Positions 24,259 through 36,881 of a stretch of 64,000 bases of DNA are shown here, one piece after another (the first letter of the stretch is position 1; each line of letters starts with the position of its first letter). The notes below the pieces were generated by a model. The model did not search any database. It saw nothing but the letters and a program-made list of their open reading frames with translations, and was not told the origin of the DNA. Made by a program: the position numbers and the translations under genes. Source of the stretch: Mercurialis annua. Taxonomy: Eukaryota; Streptophyta; Magnoliopsida; Malpighiales; Euphorbiaceae. The stretch is from NCBI RefSeq assembly GCF_937616625.2, contig NC_065570.1, positions 15,820,001 to 15,884,000 on the forward strand, given 5' to 3'.

Positions 24259-26769
24259 TTTTTTATTTTTCTTTTAATTAGTGATTATACTCAATGCTTA
24301 ATGCAGTTTCCTATTCGTGGCATTTCAAATGCATGTTCATGACATGTCTGGGCACAATTACGTGATGAAACATTTCAATTTCTTTAACAAGTTAATATTT
24401 GAAATCAATTTTTCTTTGAAATATTTTCTAGACATTACACTCTGTGAGACGTGCATTCGTCCATCTTGACATATTTGCCCATCTCCATTATCCTATTCCA
24501 CCAATTTGAATTGTCAAAACGAAATAACCTAAAATCGACAACGAAACTAAAATTTACCTAACAACGAATTTCTCTTCAAATCAATTTGAAAATTTTCCAA
24601 AGGCATCAAAGCATCACGACCGCCTTCACAGCTTCAATATCAGTTTCGATATTTCACCGATCTATCTAAAGAAAACACTATTGTATTACTACACTGATCA
24701 ACCTCGATTCACAGATTCCATATCTAATTCTAGAACACTAACAGCTGAACTTTCGACTACAACAAATTATTACAAACGAGTCCGACGTAGAAACACATAA
24801 CGTTCAAAATTTCACGCACGAGGTAAACCCACACGAGAAGAATTATTCCACCGGTGCTGAGTAATTTATTTGCCTTCCTCCGACCAGGACAGTTTCAGGA
24901 TTCGAATCTGAGAACAGCTCTTGAGAATCGCTCCTCAAATTTATTGATAAGAAAAATTAATCACTTCGATTTCCAGGGTCAAACGCTAGATCCGGCTAAA
25001 ACAATTATAACATCAAAACTAATCGCAGGGTAAAAGAAAACGAAGGTTCGAATCGCACATCGACACCAATACCAAAATTAAGCCAAAGAAAACTAGCGAG
25101 GAATGCCCTCACGTGCTACTCCACACAATGAGGTCAACGAGGACAAAAAATGATAAGGCATAACTTAATCAAACACTAGAGACAAGAATAATAACACAGT
25201 AATATAGGTCAAGAATTGATCACACATCCGAAAAACACTTAAGCATCTTGCAGTAAAACAATCATTCATTAGGGTAGCTATCCAATATAATTCCAAATAA
25301 TTAATCATGCAACATCTTATATGGTCAACGAATTCCTATCGACATAGTGACAACTCAAAACAACCTGTAATTGATGAAAATTTAAATCACACAATAATAT
25401 TTTCAATACATCAACTTAACTCAAAATATAAAGATATTGGTCAAAAAGTACTTATCAAAACCCACTTTAAAAAAAAACTTACAAAATAGATTTCAAGTTC
25501 ATGTCGAGCCCCATAGTATTAAAAATCATTTTTCGGAACACCTCTTTTATAAAACAATAGATATACTTCTTTCCGAACGTCTCAAATTAAAACCGCCGAG
25601 TTAGCTGAGTGATTACCACTTCCAAGCTCAACTCTAAATTTGGGTGACCCAAGTCAAACCCATAATATCCATTTATAAAACGTATGCAACACATTTTCAA
25701 ATCCGAAAAGAACGCCTTTTGAAAATAAATCTCAATATTTTCAAAATAGGTGGCTCGACCTCATCCAAAATAATAACATTAACTCATCGCCCAAGTGGAA
25801 AAACAATTATTCTTTAACAATCTTTTCAGAAACATTGGCTTCAATCAAAATTAGTAAATCAAGTATAAGACCAACAACACCAAAGTGTTGACAAATCAAA
25901 ATATGGTAAAATTTCAAAATTAATGTTAAATTATCAAATCGGTATCGCCTTTAAAAATTATATTATTTCAAAACAATCATTTTGAAAACACCAAGCTATA
26001 CGTAGCATTTTAATTTTTTTAAAATACAAAAATTTCATTTTATTTCAAAATAACAACCCTTTTTCAATCCTTAGTCAAATGTAAAACTTTGAAATAAACG
26101 GATTTCATTTCACTGGTGAAATTACGGAAAATAATATATTAGGGTGTCATGTACAGACTACCCATTGAACTATATGGGTCATAATACCAGTTAGGCCAAA
26201 GAAATTTTCTTAAGAAAATTTAAAACCATTACGTGGCCAGCAACGTAATCCACAAAACGTGGAGAAAAAAAAATCAGTTAAAAATCATTTAAACCCGAAA
26301 CAGTGTCAAATCTGAAAAAATATCATTTTTAAATTCAAGACTCTCGGCCAACGCCAGAAAGACTTATAAAATAATTCAACCTCAACAATTAATTAAAGGC
26401 ATAAAAGCCAGGATACTATCACCCAGTAAAACACATCAACAACATGAAAAGAAAATAACATCATGCCAAAGCATGACTTAAAGAAAATTACCAAATAAGA
26501 TTTCCCGAGAAATCAAAAGCAATTAAAATCATCCAAGTGAAATAACATCAATAAAAGCATCAAATCAAAGCAAAAATAATGACTGACTTGACGCAATCCT
26601 ATCGTTGTAGGCAGAAAGTTTTAAAATTTAAAAGATGACGTTTCAAAGACAAGACATGAACCTAATTCCGCAGTAGATCCTATGACACAATAATAACACT
26701 TAACATGCCTTAAAACGATAAACACATAACATGAAAAAAAAAAAAAATTGGCGTTAGTTCGAAACTAAA

Positions 26770-26781
26770 GCTCTGATACCA
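26770..26781 (-). promoter_or_regulatory. Primer binding site of E5 (initiator tRNA-Met)
   Basis: The minus strand reads TGGTATCAGAGC, the standard complement to the 3' end of plant initiator tRNA-Met, four bases (AACT) inside the 5' LTR. This fixes the element as minus-strand and makes 26786-29785 the 5' LTR. Confidence 0.93.
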
Positions 26782-26785
26782 AGTT

Positions 26786-29785
26786 TGTCACGACCCATTT
26801 TCATGAATCGCGACCGGCGCTAGGGTATGGGTAATGTAGTACCGAAACCCGTAGCTAGCCTTTCATTTAATTCATAAATACATAAACCTGCAGAAAACCA
26901 ATGCTCGGGGGCAACCGAGACTTCAGCCTAAACTAGCAGTTATGATAATCAACAGTTAATATAACATACTTATTCAATTCCGGGTCTAAAATAGGCATAA
27001 CATAAATAATCCGAAATAAATACATAACATGCCAGAGCAATATAACCAGTCAGACCAATCCGACATACAACTGTAACAATAATAAAGACGTCTAGTCAAC
27101 TACTGCGGTCTAAGAATAAAATAGTTTGACAGTTTATAAAAATAAATGGAACCTCCGAGGAAAAGTAAATGCGGAGGTCACCAGACTCTCTCAGATCATA
27201 ACCCTGGGAAAAATTGGGAAAACAACGGGGTCAGATATACTGAGATGAGTTCATACCACTATTTACATTTATTAAGTGGAAAACCTTTAAAACGTATAAA
27301 ACATTTAATAACGATATTACAGATAATAGTTGGAACCCTAATCCACAATTCTACATAAATAACATAATCCAATAGGTCTGGTCCCGAGAGCTGAGCTACA
27401 CCGAGTTACCACTGACCACACTTATACCAGAGTCCCGAGAGCCGAGCTACACCGAGTTACTCTACTTGGTCCCGAGAGCTATGCTCATACCGAGTTACCA
27501 CATTACCATAATTACCTTTTCCAGATCTTTACCGGTGCGCACGCAGTCCTAATGATGCCCATTAGGTAGCACGTTCCAACTAAGAGCCATAATATAAAAA
27601 CAGTTCGAAATATACGTACAGTATATATATTTAATATTAAAATAACAATTTACTTAATAAAGCGGTAAATAGTAAATATAAACTCACAGCTTGCTTATCC
27701 ACGTGATCTTGGCAAACAGCTAACCCTGTTTCGACTCCGGAGCGCGAGTAGTCGAAGAGTCTAAAAATAAATCATACGTTAAAATCGCTCCAACCCCTAA
27801 CTCTAAGAATACTAGACACCACGTAGGACTAGCACAATTAATCAGACAATTAAATAACACACAGAGAAACACAATTCTCAACTAAATTATAATGCCGTAA
27901 TTAATTCAAGACTATTGAGTTCGCCTTAAGTCCAATCCGAAAATATTATTAAAATAATATTTAATTGATAAATAAAATCAATTACTCAAATAGTGGGTTA
28001 GCCGAGTTTTTCAAAACTACCAAGCTAAATCCACATGTCGGTGACCCAAGTCCAAACCGATCCAACTAATATTCCAGAGTTTATAAACCACAATTTATAA
28101 TTAATATTAAATAAAATATTAATTAATATCAAAATAGAACTCAATAGCTTGAAACTCAAGTAATTAAATATTACCGGCAATTATCTCAATTAATTAAATA
28201 ACAAACAAAGCTAAAATATAAATTTAATTCCAAGGCATTCTAAGCCAAAATATCAATATAACAATTAAATAATAATTATTAATAATTATTAATTTAATTT
28301 TTAAACATTCAAATATTATTTTTAGGTTTTAATAATAATATTACTAATTTGAAAATCTTTCAAATTAAAATAAAATCTCCAATTAGAAATCAAAGTCAAT
28401 AATTTAATTAAATCTAAAAATCATTTAAATTATAAAAAGATTAATATTAAATCTAAATTTAAAATATTAATGCCCAAAGTAATTTTAATTTATAAATAAT
28501 AATATTACTCAAGTTGCTAATTAATAAATCGAAATCAATTTCGTAGATTAAAATAAAAATGAAAATGAAATAGTTAATAACAAAGTTAAAGCATCATTAG
28601 AATTAAGTCAAAATAATTTAGTGGCTAAAATAGCCAATAAACCAAGAGAACACTCAATAAGCCAATCATTAATTGACACCTCATCACCATCAACCTTTCA
28701 TACAAACCCAAACAATTGAATAAGCCACTGACGCCAAATTATTAAACAAAAGAATAAAACATAGCCAAGAACACAATTCATGGCCAATAATAATTTCAAT
28801 AATCAAACATCCAAGCCACATGCCAATTTTAAATACAAATTAAATCTGCCAACATAAAACATAACCAAGATATCAATTCATTAATTAAACTCCAAAACAA
28901 CGACAAACAAAACCCAGACAATATCTCAAGCTAGCTAACAGTGACAATCTATCATCCTCTAATCAATAATTAACAACACAGGAAAAACTCAACAAATCTT
29001 AACCCATCTTAAATATAGCTTACTGAAATCATCACCTAATCAAACCAAGAATGAAAATTACTACCATCAAGAACAAAACAATATGCAGAGACAACCATAT
29101 GAAAATAGAACCAAACATATTCAAAAAGCGATGAAACGGCGGCGTCTATAGCGGAATGATTTACGTACCGAATGAGAAAACGAAGTTGAGAATCGTAGAG
29201 GCGTGAGTCTAGTATCACAGGGACAAGACGGATCCAAATATAACGCTATAACGAGAGAGTACGATTAAGAGTACGCAAGTATCAATTTTAGTCAAAAACT
29301 GAAATATGAACAATGATTCTTACCTAATTTCACGAGCATAAAGAGGATGATTTGAACAGCGATGTTTTAGAGGTTTTGAGATAAAATTGACGGCTAGGGT
29401 TAGGTTTAAGTGATGAATAAATTAGGTTAAGAAAACGTGATATAAATGGAAGGAATATAAAAGCAACGGGCAAGATAATAACAATAGACTTAACAAAATT
29501 AAACAGGCCATACCTGTACATAAGTGAAACAATGATCATGGGCAATTTGCATGGGCTTAATATTATAGGTTAATATTATGCATAGGCTTTGCATAATTCA
29601 TGGGCTTGCATGGGTTTAAATAATAATACAAATCAAATACGAATCGAACTATGGCCGTAACAACGAACGACTAAAATATATATATATATATATAATAAAT
29701 TACCTAAACTTGACGGAATGTAAAAATTTAAAATTTAAATCTGAAATAATTTAATAGTAATGAAAAAAAAATACGGGGTATTACA
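26786..29785 (-). mobile_element. 5' LTR of E5
   Basis: 3000 bp, identical in length to 19699-22698 and different at one noticed base (G at 27177). It ends GGGGTATTACA, followed by the target copy GTCTG. Confidence 0.95.
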
Positions 29786-29790
29786 GTCTG
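29786..29790. repeat. Right target-site duplication of E5 (GTCTG)
   Basis: GTCTG between TATTACA and GGCACAATTACG, matching 19694-19698. Confidence 0.93.
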
Positions 29791-31779
29791 GGCACAATTA
29801 CGTTTTGAAAATATATTAAAAATTTCAACAATTCAACCTTTGAAACCCAATTCCCAATAAAACATTTGCTAGACGTTACACTCTGTGAGATGTGCACTTG
29901 ATAACCTCAAAATATTTCTCAAATTCTTTACTTGCAACCTAGCAATACTCGATGCTATATAACAACTCAACCTAAAATTCTGTCACAACTCTTCCGCTTA
30001 AATATCCAAGCAACCTTAAACCTAATTGAAACTCATTCCCAAAGAAATAATACATCAATACGTGCCTACAAAATTTACCACCAGCTCCCACATCGCATCA
30101 TTAGACTTGGTGGAAACACCAGTGTATTAATACACCGATCCATCTTCTCGGTTCAGAGTTTCCAATATCCGTTCTAGGATAATTAGAAATCATCAGCCAA
30201 TCCAAGGGAATATTTCCCTCGTCTTCCTCGATATCGAAACCCAAAAATTTTGATCCACGAATCATATATCAAGGTAGCCAACCTTGACCACGTGCTACTT
30301 TTCACAAAAGACGAAGCAAAGTATTCAACTTAGTCTAACAGGTAAGCAAATTATACCACGCAATAAAATTAAAAATATTATGATTTCGACGAACCATAAA
30401 CCACGTACGTGTTGCCATAGAACACAATTAACTCAAACATACTTAAAAGACCAAATACAAGACGTGCCATAACATTGTTTTTTTTTTGAAATCTCATTAC
30501 AAAATCACCATGTAATTATATCATCCTTTAATAGTGCGCTTCAAAATTTGCTTTGAAATTTTAAAGTCTTTTACGAAAATTTTCAAACCTTGTTGAGCCC
30601 CACGGTTAAAATAAAATCACAATTTGTAAATGTCTCTTCTTATTAATCAGTTGCTTTAAAACGGATACCCAAGTATCTCAAATAATAAAATCACCGAGCT
30701 AGCCGAGTCATTACAACTACCAAGCTCAACTCCTCAATTTGGGTGACCCAAGTTGAACCCAAAACAACCGTTTATAAAACGTACTCAAAATATTTGTGAA
30801 TCCGGAAAATATTTTAATAAAATTTACATCCCTTAAAATTTTAGGAGCTCAATGTAAACCAACCGCTAAATAGTAATTTAAAAACTCAAATGAAAAATCT
30901 TTGATTTCAAACAGCCATCCCGTAAATCCTAAAAATGTTAAAATACTGGCATACTACAACATTAAATTCTTAAAACAACGACCCATCTCATAAAATATCA
31001 TTTTGAAATCATCGTTTGTTAACACCAAACCAAACATAATATTTTGAAATACAAGAATTTCTTTTACTGGTAACTTAACCAAAAATTGACCTTTTTAAGA
31101 ATTTAAAATCAACTTCTCTTATGATTTTGTGTCAAAACACAAATCGGATAAAACAATATTCTCAATGAAAATCTTTAAATCAACATGTGGTCAAACAGTG
31201 CATGACCATCAAAACACGTTTTAAGGTTTAACCCAAAATCTCTTTAATAGAAAGACAAGGCTAACACCCAACATACGATCACATTTAAAATCAACAATCG
31301 AGGCCAAAGCCAAGATGTACTTTATTAATAAGGCAAAAACAGTTCAACGCATCATGTAAAATATCTGTAAGCATACCATATATTCTAAATCGTATCAGGC
31401 ATAAATGCCAAAATTTACCAAACAACATCATACCCAAGTATGAGTTTAGAAAACATCATCAATAAAATATTTCCCGAGAAATCAGAAGCAATTAAAATCA
31501 CCCAAGTGAAATAAACTCAACATGATAAGACACAGCAAGTAACATCCAAGTGAAATTATTTGTCAGACATAGCATCAATACCAAATAAAGACTGACAGAC
31601 ATCACCTATAGAGTGTAGGCTGAAAGTTTAAAAACAAATGATGACGTTTTAAAAGACAAGACACAAATCCTAATTCCGCAGTAGTTCTCATGACACAACA
31701 TCAACTTATAATGCCAAAAACACGTAACACCTAACATGCATAAGGCCTTGGTTTGAAACCAAAGCTCTGATACCAAATT
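29791..31779 (-). mobile_element. E3 internal region, PBS-side half (leader)
   Basis: It continues E3 after the E5 insertion. It is collinear with 12890-14290 of E2 and then extends beyond E2's break into the leader: TCCCGAGAAATCAGAAGC, CACCCAAGTGAAATAA, AAGACTGACAGACATC and CTAATTCCGCAGTAG. It carries the LTR-like module (GCTAGCCGAGTCATTACAA, TTTGGGTGACCCAAG) at 30690-30765. Non-coding. Confidence 0.85.
31764..31775 (-). promoter_or_regulatory. Primer binding site of E3
   Basis: Minus-strand TGGTATCAGAGC with a four-base spacer to the LTR, identical to the E5 and G sites. Confidence 0.9.
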
Positions 31780-33462
31780 AGTCACGACCCATTTTCATGA
31801 ATCGCAACCGGCGCTAGGGTATGGGTAATGTAGTACCAAAACCCGTAGCTAGCCTTTCAATTAACATACAAACACATATACCTGCCGAAAACCAATGCTC
31901 GGGGGCAACCTAGACTTCAGCCTAAATCTAGCAGTTATAATATTCAACATTTAAAATAACATGCTTTCCAATAATGATATTAGATCGGCTTAACATAAAT
32001 AATCCGGAATAATCATATAACATGCTAGAGTAATAAATAATCAATCAGACAAATCTGACAACAACTAGAACAAAATAAAGACGTCTAGTTACTACTGCGG
32101 TCTAAGAATAAAACAGTTTTACAGTTTATCAAAAATAAATAGAACCTCCGAGGAAAAGTAAATGCGGAGATCACCAGACTCTCTCAGATCATAACCCTAG
32201 GAAAAATTGGGAAAACAACAGGGTCAGATATACTGAGATGAGTTTATACCACTATCTACATTTATTAAGTGGAAAACTTTTAAAACCGTTTAAAACATTT
32301 AATAACAATATTACGAATAATAGTTGGAACCCTAATCCACAATTCTAAATATAAACATAATCCACTAGGCCTGGTCCCGAGAGCCGAGCTACAACGAGTT
32401 ACCACTGACCACACTTATATCAGAGTCCCGAGAGCTGAGCTACACCGAGTTACTCTACCTTGTCCCGAGAGCTATTCTCACACCGAGTTACCACATTTCC
32501 ATATATACCTTACCCAGATCAATACCGGTGCGCACGCAGTCCTAATGATGCCCATTAGGTAGCATCTTCCAACTAAAAGCCATAATATAAAAACAGTTCG
32601 AAATATACGTACAGTATATATTTAATATTAAAATAACAATTTACTTAATAAAGTGGTAAATAGTAAGTACAAACTCACAGCTTGCTAATCCACGTGATAA
32701 CTCCTATCAAGCAACCTAAACTCGATTCGCCTAAAAAGCACGTAAGCTCGAAGAGCCTAAACAAATATAAACCATTATTAAAAACATACCCTAACTCTAG
32801 AGAGTACTAGACACCACATAGGACGAGCACAAACAACACGTCGGAATAAATCAATCCAACGCAACACCAAAAATACCCAAAATGTAATAACGCCCAATTA
32901 ATACAAGTCTATTGAGTTCATGCTTTAAAATCCATTTAAAAAATATTATTTAAATAATCTTTAAATAATAATTAATTTCCGAATAGTGGGTTAACCGAGT
33001 TACCAATAACTACCAAGCTAGACTCACTTGTCGGGTGACCCAAATCTAACCCGACTCAAAACGTTTATCAAATATAAACCCGAGTTTATATTTATAAAAT
33101 AATTCGATAAAATAATAAACCATTTTAAAAGCAGAACTCAATAACTTCAATATCAAGTAACCTGAGTTACAACCAAAACTTAACCATTTTAAGTTTATAA
33201 AAGTTTAGGGACTAAACTGTACTTTAGCCAATTTGATATTCGAAATCAAATTAATTAATTTTTTTTATAATCAAAACAAAATATAAAGTTACCAACCAAA
33301 AACTTACTTAAATAAGTTATAAAAATGTTCAAGGGTTAAATTGTAATTTAACCATTTTGATATTCGAAACCCAATATAATTACTCGTTCCAATTTGCTAA
33401 ATTATAATTCAAACAAAAAATCCAAAAGTTATCCTCGATATAAAACCAATAGATAAAACTTA
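31780..33462 (-). mobile_element. Truncated 5' LTR of E3
   Basis: It begins AGTCACGACCC (first T changed to A) after the PBS and matches 14296-15978 closely. It stops at ATAAAACTTA, where the partner LTR continues ACTTAAATAAG but this copy passes into satellite (TTACGAAACAAATCC). About 1.36 kb of LTR is missing, along with the right part of E2 that should lie beyond it. Confidence 0.9.
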
Positions 33463-34036
33463 TTACGAAACAAATCCGAGCGTTTAAAACGTTACGAAAC
33501 AAATCCTAACGTTTTACCTTTTTATCGATTTAAGTCAAACGTGTAAAACGTTAAAAAACAAATCAACATGTTTCACTTTTTTAGCTATTTAAGCCAAACG
33601 TTTAAATCGTTACGAAACAAATCCAAACGGTTCAAATTTTTAGCAATTTAAGAGAAAGCTTTAAAACATTACAATCAAATCCTAACGTTTCACCTTTTTA
33701 GCTATTTAAGTCAAATGTTTAAAACGTTACGAAACAAATCAAAACGTTTAAAACGTTACGAAACAAATCCAAACATTTCACCTTTTTAGCTATTTAAGCC
33801 AAACGTTTAAACGTTACGATACTAATCCAAACGTTTAAAACGTTACGAAACAAATCCTAACGTTTCACCTTTTTAGCAATTTAAGCCAAACGTTTAAAAC
33901 GTTACGTAACAAATTCTATCGTTTCACCTTTTTAGCTATTCAAGCTAAACGTTTAATAAGTTACGAAACTAATCCAAACGTTTAAAACGTCACAAAATAA
34001 ATCCTAACATTTCACCTTATTAGCGGTTTAAACCAA
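33463..34036 (+). repeat. Satellite block 2
   Basis: About ten copies of the same 59/60-bp satellite and its half-units. It is bounded on the left by a truncated E3 LTR and on the right by a truncated integrase gene. Both neighbours are cut at positions that are not element ends, so the joins arose by deletion or recombination rather than insertion. Confidence 0.93.
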
Positions 34037-34640
34037 CAGATAGGAGACCTACACTTGCGCCCGTACAAAGCCTCATACGACGCCATCTCAATACTCGTAT
34101 GGTAACTGTTGTTGTAAGAAAATTCAATCAACGTGGAATGAACATCCCAGCTACCCTAAAAATCGAGAACACACATCCTGAGCATATCCTCCAATGTCTG
34201 AATAGTCCTCTCAGACTGACCGTTAGTCTGAGGATGAAAAGCTGTACTGAAATCCAGTCGAGAACCCAAAGATTCCTGTAACGCTTTCCAAAACCTCAAA
34301 GTGAACACAGAACCTCTTTCTGAAAGAATAAAAATCGGTACACCATGCAAACTGACAATCTTGTCAATGTACAACTGAGCCAACCTTGAAGCAGGATACA
34401 AAACCTTGATCGGAAAGAAATGAGCTGACTTGGTCATACGGTCAACTATCACCCAGATGGAATCGTACCCCTATCGAGTACGTGGTAAACCAACTCCATG
34501 GCAATCCGCTCCCACTTCCACTCTGAAATAGGTAGTGGATGCAGATAGCCAAAAGGTCTCTGATGCTCCAGCTTCACCTGCTGGCAAGTCAAACACTTAG
34601 AAAAATACTTAGCGACATCCTTCTTCATCCCGCTCCATCA
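34037..34640 (-). pseudogene. Integrase core of element G (Ty3/gypsy), broken
   Basis: Minus-strand remnant of the pol integrase. The open part (34156-34452) carries [10 protein letters not shown] with the first catalytic Asp, then the second catalytic site as [10 protein letters not shown], where the usual SDRG has become SERG (Asp to Glu), then the third site in [13 protein letters not shown]. The frame is lost between 34452 and 34638. A TAG at 34156-34158 interrupts the domain, after which [12 protein letters not shown] is still readable up to the satellite junction. The GPY/F module, any chromodomain and the 3' LTR are missing. The family signature fits the Tekay/Del chromovirus side of Ty3/gypsy, but without the chromodomain the lineage stays an inference. 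Confidence 0.88.
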
Positions 34641-35576
34641 ATAGGTACCCTTAAGATCATGGTACATCTTAGTAGAACCCGGATGAACGCTATAAGAAGA
34701 CTTGTGCGCTTCTTCCAGAATCTGGTCCCTCAAACCATCTGAATCTGGAACACACAATCTCGAACCATGTCTCAGAACTCCATCCACAAAAGTAAACTCA
34801 GAATTACCGTCTTGCTGAAGCTCCTCTATAATCCGTCTCAACTGTGGATCCTCAACTTGTAAAGCTTTGATCCGATCAATCAAAACAGGTTGCACTTGCA
34901 ACTGTGCCAACAAACTACCAGCCTGAGAAACCTGAAAACCATAGCCTGAAGCTATCAAACCGTGCCACTCTCTAACCATGGGTCTACGCCCAACCTCAGT
35001 GATATGAGCCAAACTCAACGCATCGGCTACCACATTTGCCTTACTTGGATGGTACTGAATAGTACAGTCGTAGTCTTTCGGCAACTCTAGCCACCTCCTC
35101 TGTCTCAAGTTCAGCTCTCTCTGATCAAAAATATACTTCAGACTCTTATGATCAGTGAAAATCTTGCAAGTAGCACCATACAAATAATGCCTCCAAATCT
35201 TCAGCGCAAAAACCACAGCTGCCAACTCTAAATCATGAGTAGGGTAATTCACCTCATGCTTCTTCAACTGACGGAAAGCATAGGCGATCACCTATCCATG
35301 TTGCATCAGAACGTAATCCAAACCAATACGAGACGCATCACATTACACTGTGAAACCGTCAATGCCAGAAGGCAATGCCAAAACCGGAGTTGTAGTCAAA
35401 ATCTCCTTGAGCTTCTCAAAGCTCGCCTCACAGTTTTCACTCCACTCAAACTTAACACCCTTCTGTGTCAGTTTAGTCAACAGTGCAGATATTCTTGACA
35501 AATCTTGCACGAACCGACGATAGTAGCCAGCTAAACCCAGAAAACTCCTGATCTCGGTAACTGACCTCGGCCTCTG
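34641..35576 (-). pseudogene. RNase H and integrase zinc-finger region of element G, with stops
   Basis: Readable segments in one frame: the end of the RT thumb/connection, then RNase H with [40 protein letters not shown] and ADALS, then the integrase H2C2 finger start [15 protein letters not shown]. In-frame stops lie at 35343-35345 (in the VYCDAS motif), 35292-35294 and 34638-34640 (at GTYWW); all are single-base type changes. The finger's CLTC half is still visible downstream of 34638 in the shifted region. The encoded product would degrade the RNA of the RNA-DNA hybrid in the cytoplasmic particle; this copy cannot make it intact. Confidence 0.9.
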
Positions 35577-36428
35577 CTAACCCATAACTGCCTCAATCTT
35601 CTTCGGGTCAACCTTGATCCCATCTTTCGACACTACTTGTCCTAGAAAAGTAACCTGATCCAACCAGAACTCACATTTTGATAACTTAGCATAAAATTGA
35701 TGCTCCTGCAACGTCTTTAGTATAGTCCTCAAACGATAAGCATGCTCCTCCTCACTCCGAGAATAGATCAAGATGTCATCAATGAAAACGATAACGAATT
35801 GATCCAAAAACGGCTTGAACACTCTGTTCATCATATCCATGAACGCTGCTGGTGCGTTAGTCAGACCAAAGGACATAACCAGAAACTCAAAATGTCCATA
35901 ACACGTCCGAAAAGCAGTCTTAGGCACATTTACATCACGGATCCGAAGTTGATGGTACCCAGACCTCAAGTCAATCTTTGAAAAACACTTCGCACCCTGT
36001 AACTGATCAAACAAATCATCGATGTGAGGAAGAGGATATCTATTCTTCGCAATAGCCTTGTTCAACTGTCTGTAGTCGATACACAGTCGAAAGGAACTGT
36101 CTTTCTTCTTCACAAATAGAACTGGAGCACCCCATGGAGAAGTACTCGGTCTGATGAACCCACGATCCATCAACTCCTTCAGCTCTGCAGGAGCCATCCG
36201 ATACGGCGGTATCGAAATTGGAGCTGTTCCAGAAGCCACATTAATGCAAAACTCAATATCACGATCAGGTGGTAATCCAGGCCATTCCTCTGGAAATACA
36301 TCTGTGAACTCACTCACAATCGGCACACTATGCATATCACTAACTTTCGCTTCCACATCTCGAACCACAGCAAGAAAACCCTTGCAACCCTTGCCTAACA
36401 TCTGCTTCGCCTTGATGGCGGAAATCAA
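35577..36428 (-). pseudogene. Reverse transcriptase of element G
   Basis: 283 codons without a stop, the best-kept part of G. In order: the PR-RT linker ([19 protein letters not shown]), RT finger [69 protein letters not shown], the catalytic FIDDILIYS (aspartates of the YxDD box intact) and KCEFW..FLGQVVS. It copies element RNA into DNA in the virus-like particle. It ends at a TAG (35577-35579), after which the reading frame continues. Frame and spacing show gag-pol was a single polyprotein ORF. Confidence 0.95.
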
Positions 36429-36506
36429 ATTCTTAGGTGTCTCCGTCTTTTCTCCCTGAAAGGAAAAAGGTAGATCACTTGGAATCCTAAACTCGACTGG
36501 CTTCCC

Positions 36507-36881
36507 TCAACAGTCAATAGAAGCAAAGTGGCGTGACAACCAATCCATCCCCAAGATAACATCAAAAGAAAGAACGCCAAGCACAATCAAATCGGCACAT
36601 AATTCTCTACCATGAATAACCACAGGACAAGAAGGATTAAGGACGTCCACTACTACACCTTCAGATATAGGTGTAGACACAGCTAGAGGTTCACTCAAAG
36701 TAGATGGTGCAATACCCGATTTTCCAGCAAAGCATGTAGACACAAACGAATGGGTTGCACCCGCATCAAATAATACCAAAGCATCAGTAAAAGAAATCGG
36801 AATGGTACCTTGCACCACATCGTTTGATGCACGCGCATCCTGAGGAGTAAGTACGAACACTCTAGCCTGACCCTGCGGCTA
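36507..36881 (-). pseudogene. Aspartic protease of element G
   Basis: The segment contains FVLTPQDARA, then the active-site region ALVLFDAGATHSFV (DAG in place of the usual D-S/T-G), a flap-like region and VILGMDWLS, the conserved ILG-DWL of retrotransposon proteases. It is bounded by in-frame stops TAG 36879-36881 and TGA 36507-36509. In an intact element it would cleave the Gag-Pol polyprotein. The substitution at the active-site Ser/Thr, if not ancestral, would weaken catalysis. Confidence 0.9.

Larger units (their letters stand above)
22699..26785 (-). mobile_element. Non-coding internal region of E5
   Basis: 4087 bp between the LTRs, with no ORF longer than about 70 codons and no retroviral motif. 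Landmarks in plus order: PPT, 35-A tract (22774-22808), second LTR-end/PPT copy (23075-23095), conserved block (24153-24258), LTR-like GAGTTAGCTGAGTGATTACC / GGGTGACCCAAGTC module (25598-25665), leader (about 26490-26690) and PBS (26770-26781). Confidence 0.9.
19699..29785 (-). mobile_element. Complete LARD element E5 (10,087 bp)
   Basis: Full-length non-autonomous Ty3/gypsy-type LTR element: 3000-bp LTRs at 19699-22698 and 26786-29785, a 4087-bp internal region, PBS, polypurine tract and a perfect 5-bp target duplication. By eye the LTRs differ at one site only (A at 20090, G at 27177), so the insertion is very recent. The internal region has no gag-pol ORF, and proteins must be supplied in trans. 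Its LTR termini, PBS spacing (AGTT) and leader match those of G (41394-41690), the coding family member here. It sits inside E3, which sits inside E2. Confidence 0.95.
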
